Counted from the first letter of the stretch, positions 32,125 through 40,967 are shown. The stretch: DNA of 64,000 nt from Fibrobacter sp. (GCF_017551775.1 NZ_JAFZKX010000079.1:1-64000), one strand, 5' to 3'. Notes: a model not told the origin generated them from the sequence alone. Program-made: numbers and translations.

Positions 32125-33207
32125 CTATTCACATATCGCGGAATCGCAAATCTCCGTGAGCATGCGTTCGTGCGTGCAGACTTCTGCGGATACGCCTTCA
32201 AGGCGCCCTGTGGTATAGAACGACGTGCAGGCGCATTCGTGCATGCTGCAGCGGTAACGGATGTCACAGCCTTCGCATTCTGCCTTGTCGCGGGTGAAAA
32301 ATTCGCGCACCTCGTTACAGGCAATCTCGTCAAATCCGGTAAAAACGTTCCCCTGCAGGTAGGGCGCATTCTCCTTACTGGTTATAAACCGCGAGCAGGG
32401 GAAAATGTTCCCGTTGGTCGCCACCCCGATGTTCCCGTCGTACACGTGACAGGAATATTGCCGGAGCCTCTTGCCCGAAAGCAATAGCTTCACCTTGTCT
32501 TGGATTGTCCCGAGGAAGAACTTTTCGCCCGCCTTGCGGCATTCAAGCCAGTACTGCGCCATCTCGCGGTATTGTTCGGCAAGCCTTTCGAAATCATCTC
32601 CGGTCCATTTGCCGTCGAAGTCTACGGCGGTCGCAATGCTTTTGAAACCTTGTGCGTGCAGCCACTTGATGCTTTCGGCAATCGTGCCGACATGTGCCCG
32701 CGTGATGGTGCTGAGGGCGGTGGCTCCGAGTTTCACGAGTCTTGGAATATTCTTTTCGATATCCTTGAAGCTGCCGGTGCCGTTTACAGTACGGCGCGCA
32801 ATATCCTGGTGGTGTGCGGGGCCGTCGAGCGAAAGGAAAATGGTGAATTTTTCCCTTTCGCAAAAGTCTAGGAATTCTTTGTCGAAAAGCGTGCCGTTTG
32901 TGTTGACTACGAAGTCAAGCCGGAAGTCGCGACTGGCGCGCCCCTGCTCAATCGCATCGGCAACCAGCGCCTTCGCGAAGCCGACGGCGTTGTAGATGGC
33001 GTCTTTGCGCAACAGCGGTTCTCCGCCGAAAAACGAAACGATGAGGTGCTTTTGCCCGAAGGCAAGCGTGCGCTCGAGTCCCGTACGGATTGCCTGCTCA
33101 AGTGTCGCGTCGTCCATGACCGCATGGCGGCTGCCCTGCGTTTTTTTATAATAGCAATAGGAACAGCGCAGGTTGCACTGTTCCGTAAGGCAAAGGATCA
33201 GGTTCAT
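32125..33207 (-). CDS. Radical SAM/SPASM peptide maturase, copy 3
   Basis: A 360-residue paralogue of the enzymes at 11816 and 13526. Cys11/15/18 cluster (CNLRCSYC), FFGGEPLL, PCSRF, a SPASM block ECEGCDIRYRCSMHECAC and VCTHERMLTEICD near the C-terminus. The start at 33207 aligns with the paralogues and overlaps the stop of the upstream lipoprotein gene by four bases (ATGA), so maturase and lipoprotein are translationally coupled. I recall a curated FibroRumin family of radical SAM maturases; membership is not tested here. Reaction unknown. Confidence 0.88.
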   Translation of the reverse strand: MNLILCLTEQCNLRCSYCYYKKTQGSRHAVMDDATLEQAIRTGLERTLAFGQKHLIVSFFGGEPLLRKDAIYNAVGFAKALVADAIEQGRASRDFRLDFVVNTNGTLFDKEFLDFCEREKFTIFLSLDGPAHHQDIARRTVNGTGSFKDIEKNIPRLVKLGATALSTITRAHVGTIAESIKWLHAQGFKSIATAVDFDGKWTGDDFERLAEQYREMAQYWLECRKAGEKFFLGTIQDKVKLLLSGKRLRQYSCHVYDGNIGVATNGNIFPCSRFITSKENAPYLQGNVFTGFDEIACNEVREFFTRDKAECEGCDIRYRCSMHECACTSFYTTGRLEGVSAEVCTHERMLTEICDSAICE

Positions 33208-33836
33208 GCTTCGATGTCGTCGCGCTCGAAGGTGGTGACCATGCTTGCGCCGTAGCAACCGTTCGGGTTGTCGCACATGTGTATATGGAAGCACCGCGCA
33301 TCGTTAGGCGGACAGACTTCTTCGAGGTTTTCCGATGAACTGGAGGGATCCCCCCAATCGGTCCATCCGTTGCGCGATGAACTTGACGGCGGAACGATAT
33401 TGCTGGAGGATTCCGGCGCAATAGCGGAACTCGTCGGGGCTGTCTCCGAACTGCTCGATTCCATAAGGGAAGATATGGCTTCGGCGACGGAGCTGCTGAC
33501 GGGTTCATGGCTTAGCGGGATATCCACGATCTTGCTGGAACTGCTCGGCGTAACCGTCTCGCTGGACGTTTCGGGGCCGGCAGTTTCGCTTGATGTCGCA
33601 GGGGAGGCCGCTTCGCTGGAACTGGTTCCCGTATCCGGCGAGTCGGAGGAAGCGGGAGGAATTACATCTTCGGGGGGCATGTCGCCGCCCAGAGGTTCTT
33701 CGCGGCCTGCCGAAGCGGTGTCGTCACAGGCGTTTAGCGAAAATAAAGCCGCCATGCCGAGAGTTGCCGCTATGGCGCTCTTGGTTGCGACGGAAAACTT
33801 CTGTTCTCCGGTGATTTTCCTTTTTTCGATTTTCAT
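33204..33836 (-). CDS. Ser-rich lipoprotein, candidate maturase substrate
   Basis: A 210-residue lipoprotein (lipobox FSLNAC, Cys37) with a long Ser/Thr/Glu/Pro linker containing IDIPLSHEPVSSS-like repeats, then a short tail with four Cys (EEVCPPNDARCFHIHMCDN, GCYG) ending SMVTTFERDDIEA. The tail motif SM(V/I)(T/S)TFER is shared with the next gene. ATG at 33836 has AAAGGAG seven bases upstream; an in-frame GTG two codons earlier is too close to it. The overlap with the maturase start and the Cys-containing tail make it a plausible modified surface-displayed peptide, an inference. Confidence 0.75.
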   Translation of the reverse strand: MKIEKRKITGEQKFSVATKSAIAATLGMAALFSLNACDDTASAGREEPLGGDMPPEDVIPPASSDSPDTGTSSSEAASPATSSETAGPETSSETVTPSSSSKIVDIPLSHEPVSSSVAEAISSLMESSSSETAPTSSAIAPESSSNIVPPSSSSRNGWTDWGDPSSSSENLEEVCPPNDARCFHIHMCDNPNGCYGASMVTTFERDDIEA

Positions 33837-33848
33837 TGCCACGCTCCT

Positions 33849-34463
33849 TTAAACTTCCACGTCCGTCCTTTCAAAGGTGGATATCATGCTGAACATCATT
33901 CCGCCGCCCGTATCGGGGCAGAGATACATTTGGCCGCCAATGTCCACGGAAGTGCCTCCCGGAGCTCCATGGCATGCATCTTTGAGTTCTTGCTCGGTGG
34001 GCTGGCTGGCCGAACTTGCGGGAACGGATTCTGAACTTGTCGGTGCAATTGCAGAACTTTCGGGCGCAATTGTTGAACTTGTCGGTTCTGCGGCGGAGCT
34101 GCTTGACTCTAGCGCAGATGAAATGGCTTCCATAAGGGAACTGCTTACGGGTTCGTGGCTCAGCGGAATATCGATGGTCTGGCTGGAACTTGCTGGCCCT
34201 TCCGTGAGGCTCGAACTGCTCGGTGCAGTTTCTGCCTGGCTTGAACTGCTAGCTGCTTCAGATGAATTGTTTAAATCGGGAGGGATGTAATCGGGCACGA
34301 CAATTCCCCCGAGAGGTTCGGGTGAGTCATCTTTTGCCGATGTGCTGTCGTCGCAGGCGTTTAATGTGAATGCTGCCGTTATGCCGAGCGTAGCGGCGAT
34401 GGCTCTCTTAGCGGCCGTAGAAAGCGGCTTGTTGCCGAAAACCCCTTTTTTTTCGATTTTCAT
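33849..34463 (-). CDS. Ser-rich lipoprotein, paralogue with same tail
   Basis: A 204-residue paralogue of the 33204 protein: signal and lipobox at the same position (TLNAC, Cys37), the same IDIPLSHEPVSSS block, a Ser/Pro-rich linker and a tail with two Cys (DACHGAPG, YLCPDT) ending SMISTFERTDVEV. The start is MKIEK at 34463, with CAAAGGAG eight bases before it. It is first in a three-gene minus-strand run and stops 12 nt before the next gene. The shared C-terminal motif with variable Cys region fits conserved recognition plus variable core, which I infer rather than see. Confidence 0.75.
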   Translation of the reverse strand: MKIEKKGVFGNKPLSTAAKRAIAATLGITAAFTLNACDDSTSAKDDSPEPLGGIVVPDYIPPDLNNSSEAASSSSQAETAPSSSSLTEGPASSSQTIDIPLSHEPVSSSLMEAISSALESSSSAAEPTSSTIAPESSAIAPTSSESVPASSASQPTEQELKDACHGAPGGTSVDIGGQMYLCPDTGGGMMFSMISTFERTDVEV

Positions 34464-34481
34464 TTTATTTCTCCTTTGCAA

Positions 34482-34489
34482 TAAATATA
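34482..34489 (-). promoter_or_regulatory. -10 element of the lipoprotein-maturase unit
   Basis: Minus-strand TATATTTA, one mismatch to TAnnTTTG, 18 nt before the ATG at 34463. Confidence 0.35.
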
Positions 34490-34859
34490 GGTGTTTTTTT
34501 CTTGTAGAGGATAACAAAAAAATGGGCGGCTCCGGTGCGCAAGGCTTTTTTGTTAAATAACCGCTAATGGTTGTGATTTTTTTACAAAGAGCGAGTTTGT
34601 TTTATGGGTGTTCTATATGTAAGAGGCAAAAAAGCCTCTTTTTTTGGCCTGATTTGTACCACATCTAAAATGACAAATTATGACTAATAAAAATACAAAT
34701 GTGTTTGATTGCTTGATTGTTGTAATACATTCGAGACGTGTTTCTTATGCGTTTTTTCAAAATACGAATAACATAATAAAAACATTTATGTAAGCTTGAG
34801 GGGTGGTAGGGCGATATAAATTTGAAACAAACTTTATTTGTAAGATATAAGGAGTAAAA
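34490..34859. other. Non-coding gap with an orphan hairpin
   Basis: About 370 nt of AT-rich DNA between divergent genes. The only clear structure is AGAGGC-AAAAAA-GCCTCT at 34622-34639, followed by TTTTTTT on the plus strand, where no upstream gene needs a terminator. Near 34829-34858, acaaactttattt and aaggag form the leader of the first subtilase-like gene. Confidence 0.5.
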
Positions 34860-36740
34860 ATGAATAAGAAAACAACGTTGTGCGTGGCGCTTGGATGTGC
34901 GACTGCCTTTGCTGCGACAAATTATGACCTTCTTGGCCGTAGCGGTAGCAAGATGAATTCGCCGATGGTTTACAAGGATGCGAACTATCACAAGGTGAAA
35001 AAGAATGGACAGGAAGAGGTCGCTTCGCAGCAGGAAAAGAAGGCTCTGATGAAACTTCCTTCGGGCGTGGTTAACGTTGCTGCTATTGAGGGCGCTTTTA
35101 ATACAAGGGGTTTTGAGTTTGAGAATGGGTATCCCTTGTGTTATTATTTTAGCACGCATACTTCAAGCGGAATTACCAATTATGGTAATTATAAAACGTT
35201 AAACGGTAATGATGGTGGGTCGTATCTCTATGCTTCGAATCCATTCTTTATTCCTATCAATGTAGTGCAAAATTATACACCGAGTGGCTTGCATACTGAT
35301 GGCAATGCTTCTAACGTATATGGTTGGGACCTTACGGAGCAATATACCAACCCGTCTAATGCGGTGCATTTTTCGAATGTAGAAAGCAATGCCAAGAGAT
35401 GGGGGATATCGTGGTTTGACGCCTCGGGCTACAGCCAGTGCCAGGAATGTGGCGATGTCGGCATTTATATGGACGTTGATGCTTTCCCTGTCCGAATGGA
35501 TCCTACAAAGACAGTGAAATATTACGTATATGACGCTAATGATCACATTTTCCCCAACCATGGAACGGAAGTACTCTCGTCAAAGGCGTACAGCATTTTG
35601 CAGGCGACTACTAAAAATGCTTCGATTTACATTACGAACACTTTGCCTGCCAATCCGGCTTCCAGGACCCCGCAGGTGTATGTGGGTCTCCATAACCGGA
35701 AAAATTCCGCTAATGTAGATCATAATGCGGCGGAATTTTATGGAGCCGAAGCGAGAGACTTGGATAACTACATCTACAATAATCGAACAGTAGAAGTTGT
35801 GGCCGCCGGTGATTACTGGATTCGAAACAACAATGGTCAGCTTAATGCGCAGGCTCATGCTGCCAATGCCATTACCGTTGGCGCAATCGATGCCACCAAC
35901 GGAACCATTGCTAGCTATACGTCGAATAAATCCAAATATTGTATGGCTGGCTTGGGCAATTGCGCTAATGGCTATAATGTAGCGACGGCCTCCGATAAAC
36001 CGGAAATTTTCAATTACTCTCATTTCTATATGGGAAATGACCGTAAGAGGACTTATACCAATTGGTTTACGCAGGAGCAGGTCCCGTATGAGCGTACTTA
36101 TGAAGGGACTGAAACTGCTGCTGCCTATACGGCGAACATGGTCGCGGATCTTCTTCGTGCGAATCCGTTCTATCGTTGGCATCCCGAAGTTGTCAAGGCT
36201 ATGATGATCGCTTCTGGCGATGTCAATATAAACCAGCCGTATCCAAGCCATCTGTCTCCGGTAACGACAAAGATCCCGACTTACAAAAGCGTCGTCTTCA
36301 ACCGGTTCTCTTACCAGGCGAATCCCTACGACCAGTTCTTCCATGAGTCGCACTATTGGGTTGGCAAAGTAAGTAAGCTGTCGACTCATCGCATAAATAA
36401 ACGATACGAATTACGATTCTCAGTCCAACGTCCTACGAACAAGAGCAATTTCTCTGCTGCGATTGCGTGGTTGAGCAGTGGAAATGATATTGCCAATTTG
36501 GGCAAGATTCCTCAGGATTTTGACCTCTATGTTTATGAAAATACCTCTGCAGATGTGGATGCTATCAATGTGGACGCGCCCGTGGCGAGATCTACTACCG
36601 GTTACAGAGCCTTCGAGAAAGTTTCCTTCACGTCAAGCGCTCCGTATTTGACTTTCCGCATTGTGCTGTTCGGTGATGATGACAGATCTGAGAATAATGG
36701 ACAGATGGTCCTCGGCTTTGATTTGGCTGCGGCTAACTAA
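34860..36740 (+). CDS. Secreted subtilase-fold protein, copy 1 (Ser to Glu)
   Basis: A 626-residue exported protein (signal residues 1-18). Its middle matches peptidase family S8: NHGTEV (His234, where active enzymes have HGTHV), VVAAGD (Asp318 where the oxyanion Asn is expected), AITVGAID, KPEIFNYSHF, and YEGTETAAAYTANMVA with Glu418 where GTSMAAP has the nucleophile Ser. A C-terminal beta domain (about 490-626, FDLYVYENTS, FEKVSFTSSAPYL) resembles those of other subtilases. QCQECGDVGIYMD may contain the Asp-region. It is first of three tandem paralogues. A catalytically dead, binding role is the simplest inference. Confidence 0.78.
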   Translation: MNKKTTLCVALGCATAFAATNYDLLGRSGSKMNSPMVYKDANYHKVKKNGQEEVASQQEKKALMKLPSGVVNVAAIEGAFNTRGFEFENGYPLCYYFSTHTSSGITNYGNYKTLNGNDGGSYLYASNPFFIPINVVQNYTPSGLHTDGNASNVYGWDLTEQYTNPSNAVHFSNVESNAKRWGISWFDASGYSQCQECGDVGIYMDVDAFPVRMDPTKTVKYYVYDANDHIFPNHGTEVLSSKAYSILQATTKNASIYITNTLPANPASRTPQVYVGLHNRKNSANVDHNAAEFYGAEARDLDNYIYNNRTVEVVAAGDYWIRNNNGQLNAQAHAANAITVGAIDATNGTIASYTSNKSKYCMAGLGNCANGYNVATASDKPEIFNYSHFYMGNDRKRTYTNWFTQEQVPYERTYEGTETAAAYTANMVADLLRANPFYRWHPEVVKAMMIASGDVNINQPYPSHLSPVTTKIPTYKSVVFNRFSYQANPYDQFFHESHYWVGKVSKLSTHRINKRYELRFSVQRPTNKSNFSAAIAWLSSGNDIANLGKIPQDFDLYVYENTSADVDAINVDAPVARSTTGYRAFEKVSFTSSAPYLTFRIVLFGDDDRSENNGQMVLGFDLAAAN

Positions 36741-36751
36741 TTTTTCTGATG

Positions 36752-36813
36752 TTCCCCTGCTTGCGTAGCGTATTCATCCTTGTGATGATTACCCTTGAGT
36801 GGGGGATTTTTTT
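36752..36813 (+). terminator. Terminator of subtilase-like copy 1
   Basis: Long hairpin with TCCCC at 36753-36757 and GGGGGA at 36801-36806, then seven T residues. Its sequence is closely repeated after copy 2. Confidence 0.6.
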
Positions 36814-36899
36814 ATTCATACATCATAAAAGATAAAAGTGTTTTTTTGTTGGGTGGGAACAAAAAACAAACTTTGTTTGTATAATACAAGGAGTAATAA

Positions 36900-38780
36900 A
36901 TGAAAAAGAAAATAACAGTGTGCGTGGCGCTCGGATGCGCAGCAGCCTTTGCCGCGACAAACTATGACCTTCTTGGCCGTAACGGTAGCAAGATGAATTC
37001 ACCGATGGTTTACAAGAATGTAGACTATCACAAGGTGAAAAAGAATGAGCAGCAGGAACTTGCGTCTCCGCAAGGGAAAAAAGCGCTGATGAGAAGCCCG
37101 ACGGGCTTAAACGGGCCCATCGCCATATCGGGCGTTTTCGATACAGAAGGGCTGGCTTATGGCAGGGACGGATCGCCGTATTGTTTTTCTCTGAAAAGAT
37201 ATTATTCCGATCAGTCCCTTGAGTCTATAGATGCATCGGTTAATGCCTATTTGGATATGGCCAACAGCGTCTTTATCCCTGTTAATATGGCAAAAAATGT
37301 AACGCCGGCTAATTTGTTTAGTGGTTCCACCCCAATTTCTTACGTAACGCACTATGACGTTTCGGAACAATATGATGGCAGCGCATTCGCTCCCACATCT
37401 TATTGGGATGTAGAGTTTGATAATCTACCTAATTCTGCTGGACTTAAGAGAGGGGATATTAGCTGGTGGTTCGACGCCAATTATAACCAGTGTCAGGAAT
37501 GTGGTGATGTCGGCCTCTATATGGATATCGGTGCGAAGCCTGTCCGGTTGGATCCCTCGAAGACGTTGCAGTATGCCCTATATGAAAGTAATCCTTCTTT
37601 TGTCCCCAATCCTGAAAGGGAAGTGATTTCTTCAAAGGCGTATAGCATATTACGTGAGACGACTAAGAATACGGCAATCTATATTACGGGTCAGTTGCCC
37701 GAAGGCCCGAAATATAAGAATCCGCAGGTGTATGTTGGCCTTCATAACCGAAAAGATGATTCCGGCATGTCCCAAGAGGCCGCGACCTACTATACTGCCG
37801 AGGCTCGGGATCTTGACAACTATATCTATGCGAATCGAACTGTAGATGTGGTGGCTGCCGGTAATCGCAGGATTCGGAACAATCTCGGCCAGCTCACTCC
37901 GCAGGGTCATGCGGCCAATGCCATTACGGTCGGGGCTGTTGATGCTGCTAATGGGCAGATTGCAAGCTATACCTCGAATAAATCGAATTATTGCGCCATG
38001 GGTATTGGCCATTGCTCCAATGGCCAGTATACAATTGAAGGATCCAGCAAGCCTGAAATTTTCAATTATTCCGAATTCAAGATGCCGGGTGATATGAAGA
38101 GAACGTATAACCACTGGTATTCGAATAATTCGCATAATCCGTCCCCGAATTATGACGGAACTGAAGCGGCGGCGACCTATACTGCAAATATGGTGGCGGG
38201 ACTCCTGAGAGTTAATCCGTTCTACCGTTGGCACCCTGAGGTGGTCAAGGCGTTGTTGCTTAATGCTGGCGAAATCAATATAAATAATCCATATTATTTG
38301 TACGATTTCACTCCGGTGACGACGAAAATCCCCTCTTATAAGAGCACCGTCTTTAACCGTTTCCATCATGGAGAATATTTCCACGATTCGCGTTATTGGA
38401 TTGGCGATTGGCCGAGACTGAGCACGCATATTGTCGCGATGAAATCTGAACTCAGGTTTAGCGTCAAGCGTCCTTCGAATAAGCACAATTTCTCTGCCGC
38501 AATCGCATGGTTGAGCAGCGGTAATGATATCGCCTCCATTGGAATGCTTCCGCAGAATTTTGACCTGTACGTCTATGACAATAATTCAAGCGATGTGAAT
38601 AACATCGATATCAATAACTACAGGGCAATCTCCAACAGCGAAAGAAACGCCTTCGAAAAGGTGACCTTCTGGTCGAACGCACAGTATCTTACGTTCCGTA
38701 TCGTACTCAAGAGCGAACATACGCGCACCGAGAATCCCAGACAGGCTGTTCTCGGTTTCGACCTGGCTGCGGCCAACTAA
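36900..38780 (+). CDS. Secreted subtilase-fold protein, copy 2 (Ser to Glu)
   Basis: A 626-residue paralogue of 34860, the same length. Signal residues 1-18; the 60 residues after it are nearly identical to copy 3. The His position is lost (PNPEREV where copy 1 has NHGTEV), the oxyanion Asn is kept (VVAAGN, Asn322), KPEIFNYSEF is present and the nucleophile is Glu422 (YDGTEAAATYTANM). The conserved CGDVGLYMDIGAKPV region and C-terminal beta domain are retained. A leader with TATAAT and AAGGAG precedes it. Loss of both His and Ser argues against protease activity. Confidence 0.78.
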   Translation: MKKKITVCVALGCAAAFAATNYDLLGRNGSKMNSPMVYKNVDYHKVKKNEQQELASPQGKKALMRSPTGLNGPIAISGVFDTEGLAYGRDGSPYCFSLKRYYSDQSLESIDASVNAYLDMANSVFIPVNMAKNVTPANLFSGSTPISYVTHYDVSEQYDGSAFAPTSYWDVEFDNLPNSAGLKRGDISWWFDANYNQCQECGDVGLYMDIGAKPVRLDPSKTLQYALYESNPSFVPNPEREVISSKAYSILRETTKNTAIYITGQLPEGPKYKNPQVYVGLHNRKDDSGMSQEAATYYTAEARDLDNYIYANRTVDVVAAGNRRIRNNLGQLTPQGHAANAITVGAVDAANGQIASYTSNKSNYCAMGIGHCSNGQYTIEGSSKPEIFNYSEFKMPGDMKRTYNHWYSNNSHNPSPNYDGTEAAATYTANMVAGLLRVNPFYRWHPEVVKALLLNAGEININNPYYLYDFTPVTTKIPSYKSTVFNRFHHGEYFHDSRYWIGDWPRLSTHIVAMKSELRFSVKRPSNKHNFSAAIAWLSSGNDIASIGMLPQNFDLYVYDNNSSDVNNIDINNYRAISNSERNAFEKVTFWSNAQYLTFRIVLKSEHTRTENPRQAVLGFDLAAAN

Positions 38781-38791
38781 TATTTTTGATA

Positions 38792-38854
38792 TTCCCCTGC
38801 TTATACTGTGTATTCTTCCTTGTGGTGAATGCCCTTGAGTGGGGGATTTTTTTT
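38792..38854 (+). terminator. Terminator of subtilase-like copy 2
   Basis: TCCCC...GGGGGA long hairpin plus an eight-T tract, nearly the same as the one at 36752. Confidence 0.6.
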
Positions 38855-38891
38855 CAAAAAACTTTACTTGTTATAATATAAGGAGTGACAA

Positions 38892-40802
38892 ATGAAAAAG
38901 AAAATAACAGTGTGCGTGGCGCTTGGATGTGTAGCAGCCTTTGCCGCGACAAATTATGACCTTCTTGGCCGTAACGGTAGCAAGATGAATTCACCGATGG
39001 TTTACAAGAATGTAGACTATCACAAGGTGAAAAAGAATGAGCAGCAGGAGCTTGCTTCTCCGCAAGAGAAAAAGGCACTGATGAAAAAAAGCCCGACGAG
39101 GTTGAATGGGCCCGCCGCTATCGAGGGGGCGTTCAATACAAGTGGACTCCAATATGGTAACGGATCAACTCAATATCCGTTTTATTTAAAAAGGTATTAT
39201 TCAAATGGAATCACCAACTATGGCTACTATAAACAGCTTGAAGGTTCTAGTAGTGCGTATTTGCCGGTTTCCAACAACGTTTTTATTCCAACAAATATCG
39301 TGCGGAATTATACGCCGAGTGGCATGAATAATGATAATCCTGCTATGATTGCGTATGGTTACGACCTTGATGAACAATATTTTGGCAATTTCCAGAATTC
39401 CACCTCCTTCCCGGGATTGGAATACAATCTTGCCAAGAAGGGGGACGTTGAGTGGTGGCTTTATAGTTATAATTATAACCAGTGCCAGGAATGTGGAGAT
39501 GTCGGTATCTATATGGACGTTGATGCATTCCCTGTTCGTCTGAACCCGTCTAAAGTTGTTCGCTATCTCAAAAACGAAAGTGACCATATTTTCGCGAATC
39601 AAGAAACAGAAGTGCGTTCGTCAAGGACTTATAGCATACTTCAGGCGACGACTACGACGAGTACTTCGAATAATGCCCCGATTCTTGTCACTAATACCTT
39701 GCCACAAAATCCGGCTTCCAGAAGTCCGCAGGTGTATTTGGGCGTCCATAATCGTCCGAACAGTCCCGATCTCTCCAGTGATGCGGCGAAGTATTATGGG
39801 GCCGAGGCGAGGGACTTGGATAATTACATCTACGAGAACCGTACTGTAGAAATCGTGGCTGCTGGCGATAACTGGCATTCGTCGACCAATGCTCCGCTTA
39901 ATGCGCAGGCGCATGCGGTCAATGCCATTACGGTGGGAGCTGTGGATTCGAAGAGCAAGAGGATAACAGACAACACGTCGTATATTACCAAATATTGTAA
40001 CAAAGGAATGGGAAATTGCCTCGGTTCTGAAAACTACTATGCCGTAGAAGGTGCCGAAAAACCTGAAATTTACAATTACACCAATTTCTATATGGATAAT
40101 GATAGGAAGAGGACGTATTCTACCTGGTTCATGCACGTGCCCTATGTCTATGAACCCTATTATAGAGGGACGGAATCGGCGGCGACCTATACGGCGGGCA
40201 TGGTTGCAGGACTCTTGAAGGCGAATCCTTTCTACCGCTGGCATCCCGAAGTTGTCAAGGCGGTGATGCTTAATGCTGGTGAAAACAATATCGCTACTCC
40301 GTATCCGCATAATCACACCCCGTTGACGACAAAGGTGCCGACATACAAAAGCGTCGTGTTCAACCGTTTCCACAATAATCAATGGAATGAGAATGGCCCG
40401 TTCCATGAATCGCGCTATTGGATAGGCGATTGGGATTGGATGTATACGCACGATAACGACTACCAGGGAGAAATCCGCTTTAGCATCAAGCGCCCGGACA
40501 ACAAGTACAATTTTTCTGCGGCCCTTGCTTGGTTGGTTAGCGGTGATGACATTGCCCGTTTCGGGATTATCACGCAAGATTTTGATATGTTTGTGTATGA
40601 AAATACTTCTTCCGATGTGGATGCAATCAATGTCGATAACTATAAAGCAAACGCATATCCTATCGGAGAGCCTTATGGTAAGGTAGCGTTTACGTCTAGT
40701 GCGCCGTACTTTACGATTCGCATCGTGTTCAATTTTGATTACCAGTGGTCTGATAATTACAAACAGGTTGTTTTGGGCTTCGACTTGGCTTCGGTAAATT
40801 GA
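38892..40802 (+). CDS. Secreted subtilase-fold protein, copy 3 (Ser to Glu)
   Basis: A 636-residue paralogue. The first 60 or so codons are almost base-for-base the same as copy 2 (36900), while the rest has diverged, indicating recent gene conversion or partial duplication. The His position reads NQETEV, the oxyanion position Asp (IVAAGD), KPEIYNYTNF is kept, and the nucleophile is Glu428 (YRGTESAATYTAGM, with Ser only at the next residue). QCQECGDVGIYMDVDAF and the C-terminal beta domain match the other copies. The leader has TATAAT and AAGGAG. A strong terminator follows at 40825. Confidence 0.78.
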   Translation: MKKKITVCVALGCVAAFAATNYDLLGRNGSKMNSPMVYKNVDYHKVKKNEQQELASPQEKKALMKKSPTRLNGPAAIEGAFNTSGLQYGNGSTQYPFYLKRYYSNGITNYGYYKQLEGSSSAYLPVSNNVFIPTNIVRNYTPSGMNNDNPAMIAYGYDLDEQYFGNFQNSTSFPGLEYNLAKKGDVEWWLYSYNYNQCQECGDVGIYMDVDAFPVRLNPSKVVRYLKNESDHIFANQETEVRSSRTYSILQATTTTSTSNNAPILVTNTLPQNPASRSPQVYLGVHNRPNSPDLSSDAAKYYGAEARDLDNYIYENRTVEIVAAGDNWHSSTNAPLNAQAHAVNAITVGAVDSKSKRITDNTSYITKYCNKGMGNCLGSENYYAVEGAEKPEIYNYTNFYMDNDRKRTYSTWFMHVPYVYEPYYRGTESAATYTAGMVAGLLKANPFYRWHPEVVKAVMLNAGENNIATPYPHNHTPLTTKVPTYKSVVFNRFHNNQWNENGPFHESRYWIGDWDWMYTHDNDYQGEIRFSIKRPDNKYNFSAALAWLVSGDDIARFGIITQDFDMFVYENTSSDVDAINVDNYKANAYPIGEPYGKVAFTSSAPYFTIRIVFNFDYQWSDNYKQVVLGFDLASVN

Positions 40803-40824
40803 TTGCCTTGACAACATGATAAAG

Positions 40825-40862
40825 AAAACCCCGGAAGCCCATCGGCTTTCGGGGTTTTAATT
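40825..40862 (+). terminator. Terminator after subtilase-like copy 3
   Basis: AAAACCCCGGAAGCC-CATC-GGCTTTCGGGGTTTT, a 15-bp stem with one mismatch, followed by TTTTG. Confidence 0.9.
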
Positions 40863-40890
40863 TTGTTGTGCGAACGGTCGCCCGTGAACG

Positions 40891-40927
40891 AAAAAAGGCC
40901 TCAAGAAACATCTTGAGACCTTTTTTT
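40891..40927. terminator. Bidirectional terminator between copy 3 and ilvN
   Basis: AAAAAAGG-CTCAAGA-AACA-TCTTGAG-CCTTTTTTT; A-tract and T-tract on both sides suit the convergent gene pair. Confidence 0.8.
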
Positions 40928-40930
40928 GGA

Positions 40931-40954
40931 ACTAGTAACTCTGAACTAGTAACT
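40931..40954 (+). repeat. ACTAGTAACT repeat pair
   Basis: ACTAGTAACT twice, separated by four bases, directly after the terminator and before ilvN. The same 10-mer occurs at 50684-50713 and 55842-55851. Confidence 0.7.
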
Positions 40955-40967
40955 GCGCCTTCGGCGC

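Noticed and set aside
34522-34560. 12-codon frame MGGSGAQGFFVK
   Set aside because: Too short, poorly placed ribosome site and no conserved context; not reported as a gene.
34622-34648. Terminator of a gene
   Set aside because: A good hairpin and T-tract on the plus strand, but no upstream plus-strand gene and no clear promoter box, so it is left as an orphan.
34860-40802. Active serine proteases of family S8
   Set aside because: The nucleophile Ser is Glu in all three and the catalytic His is absent in two.
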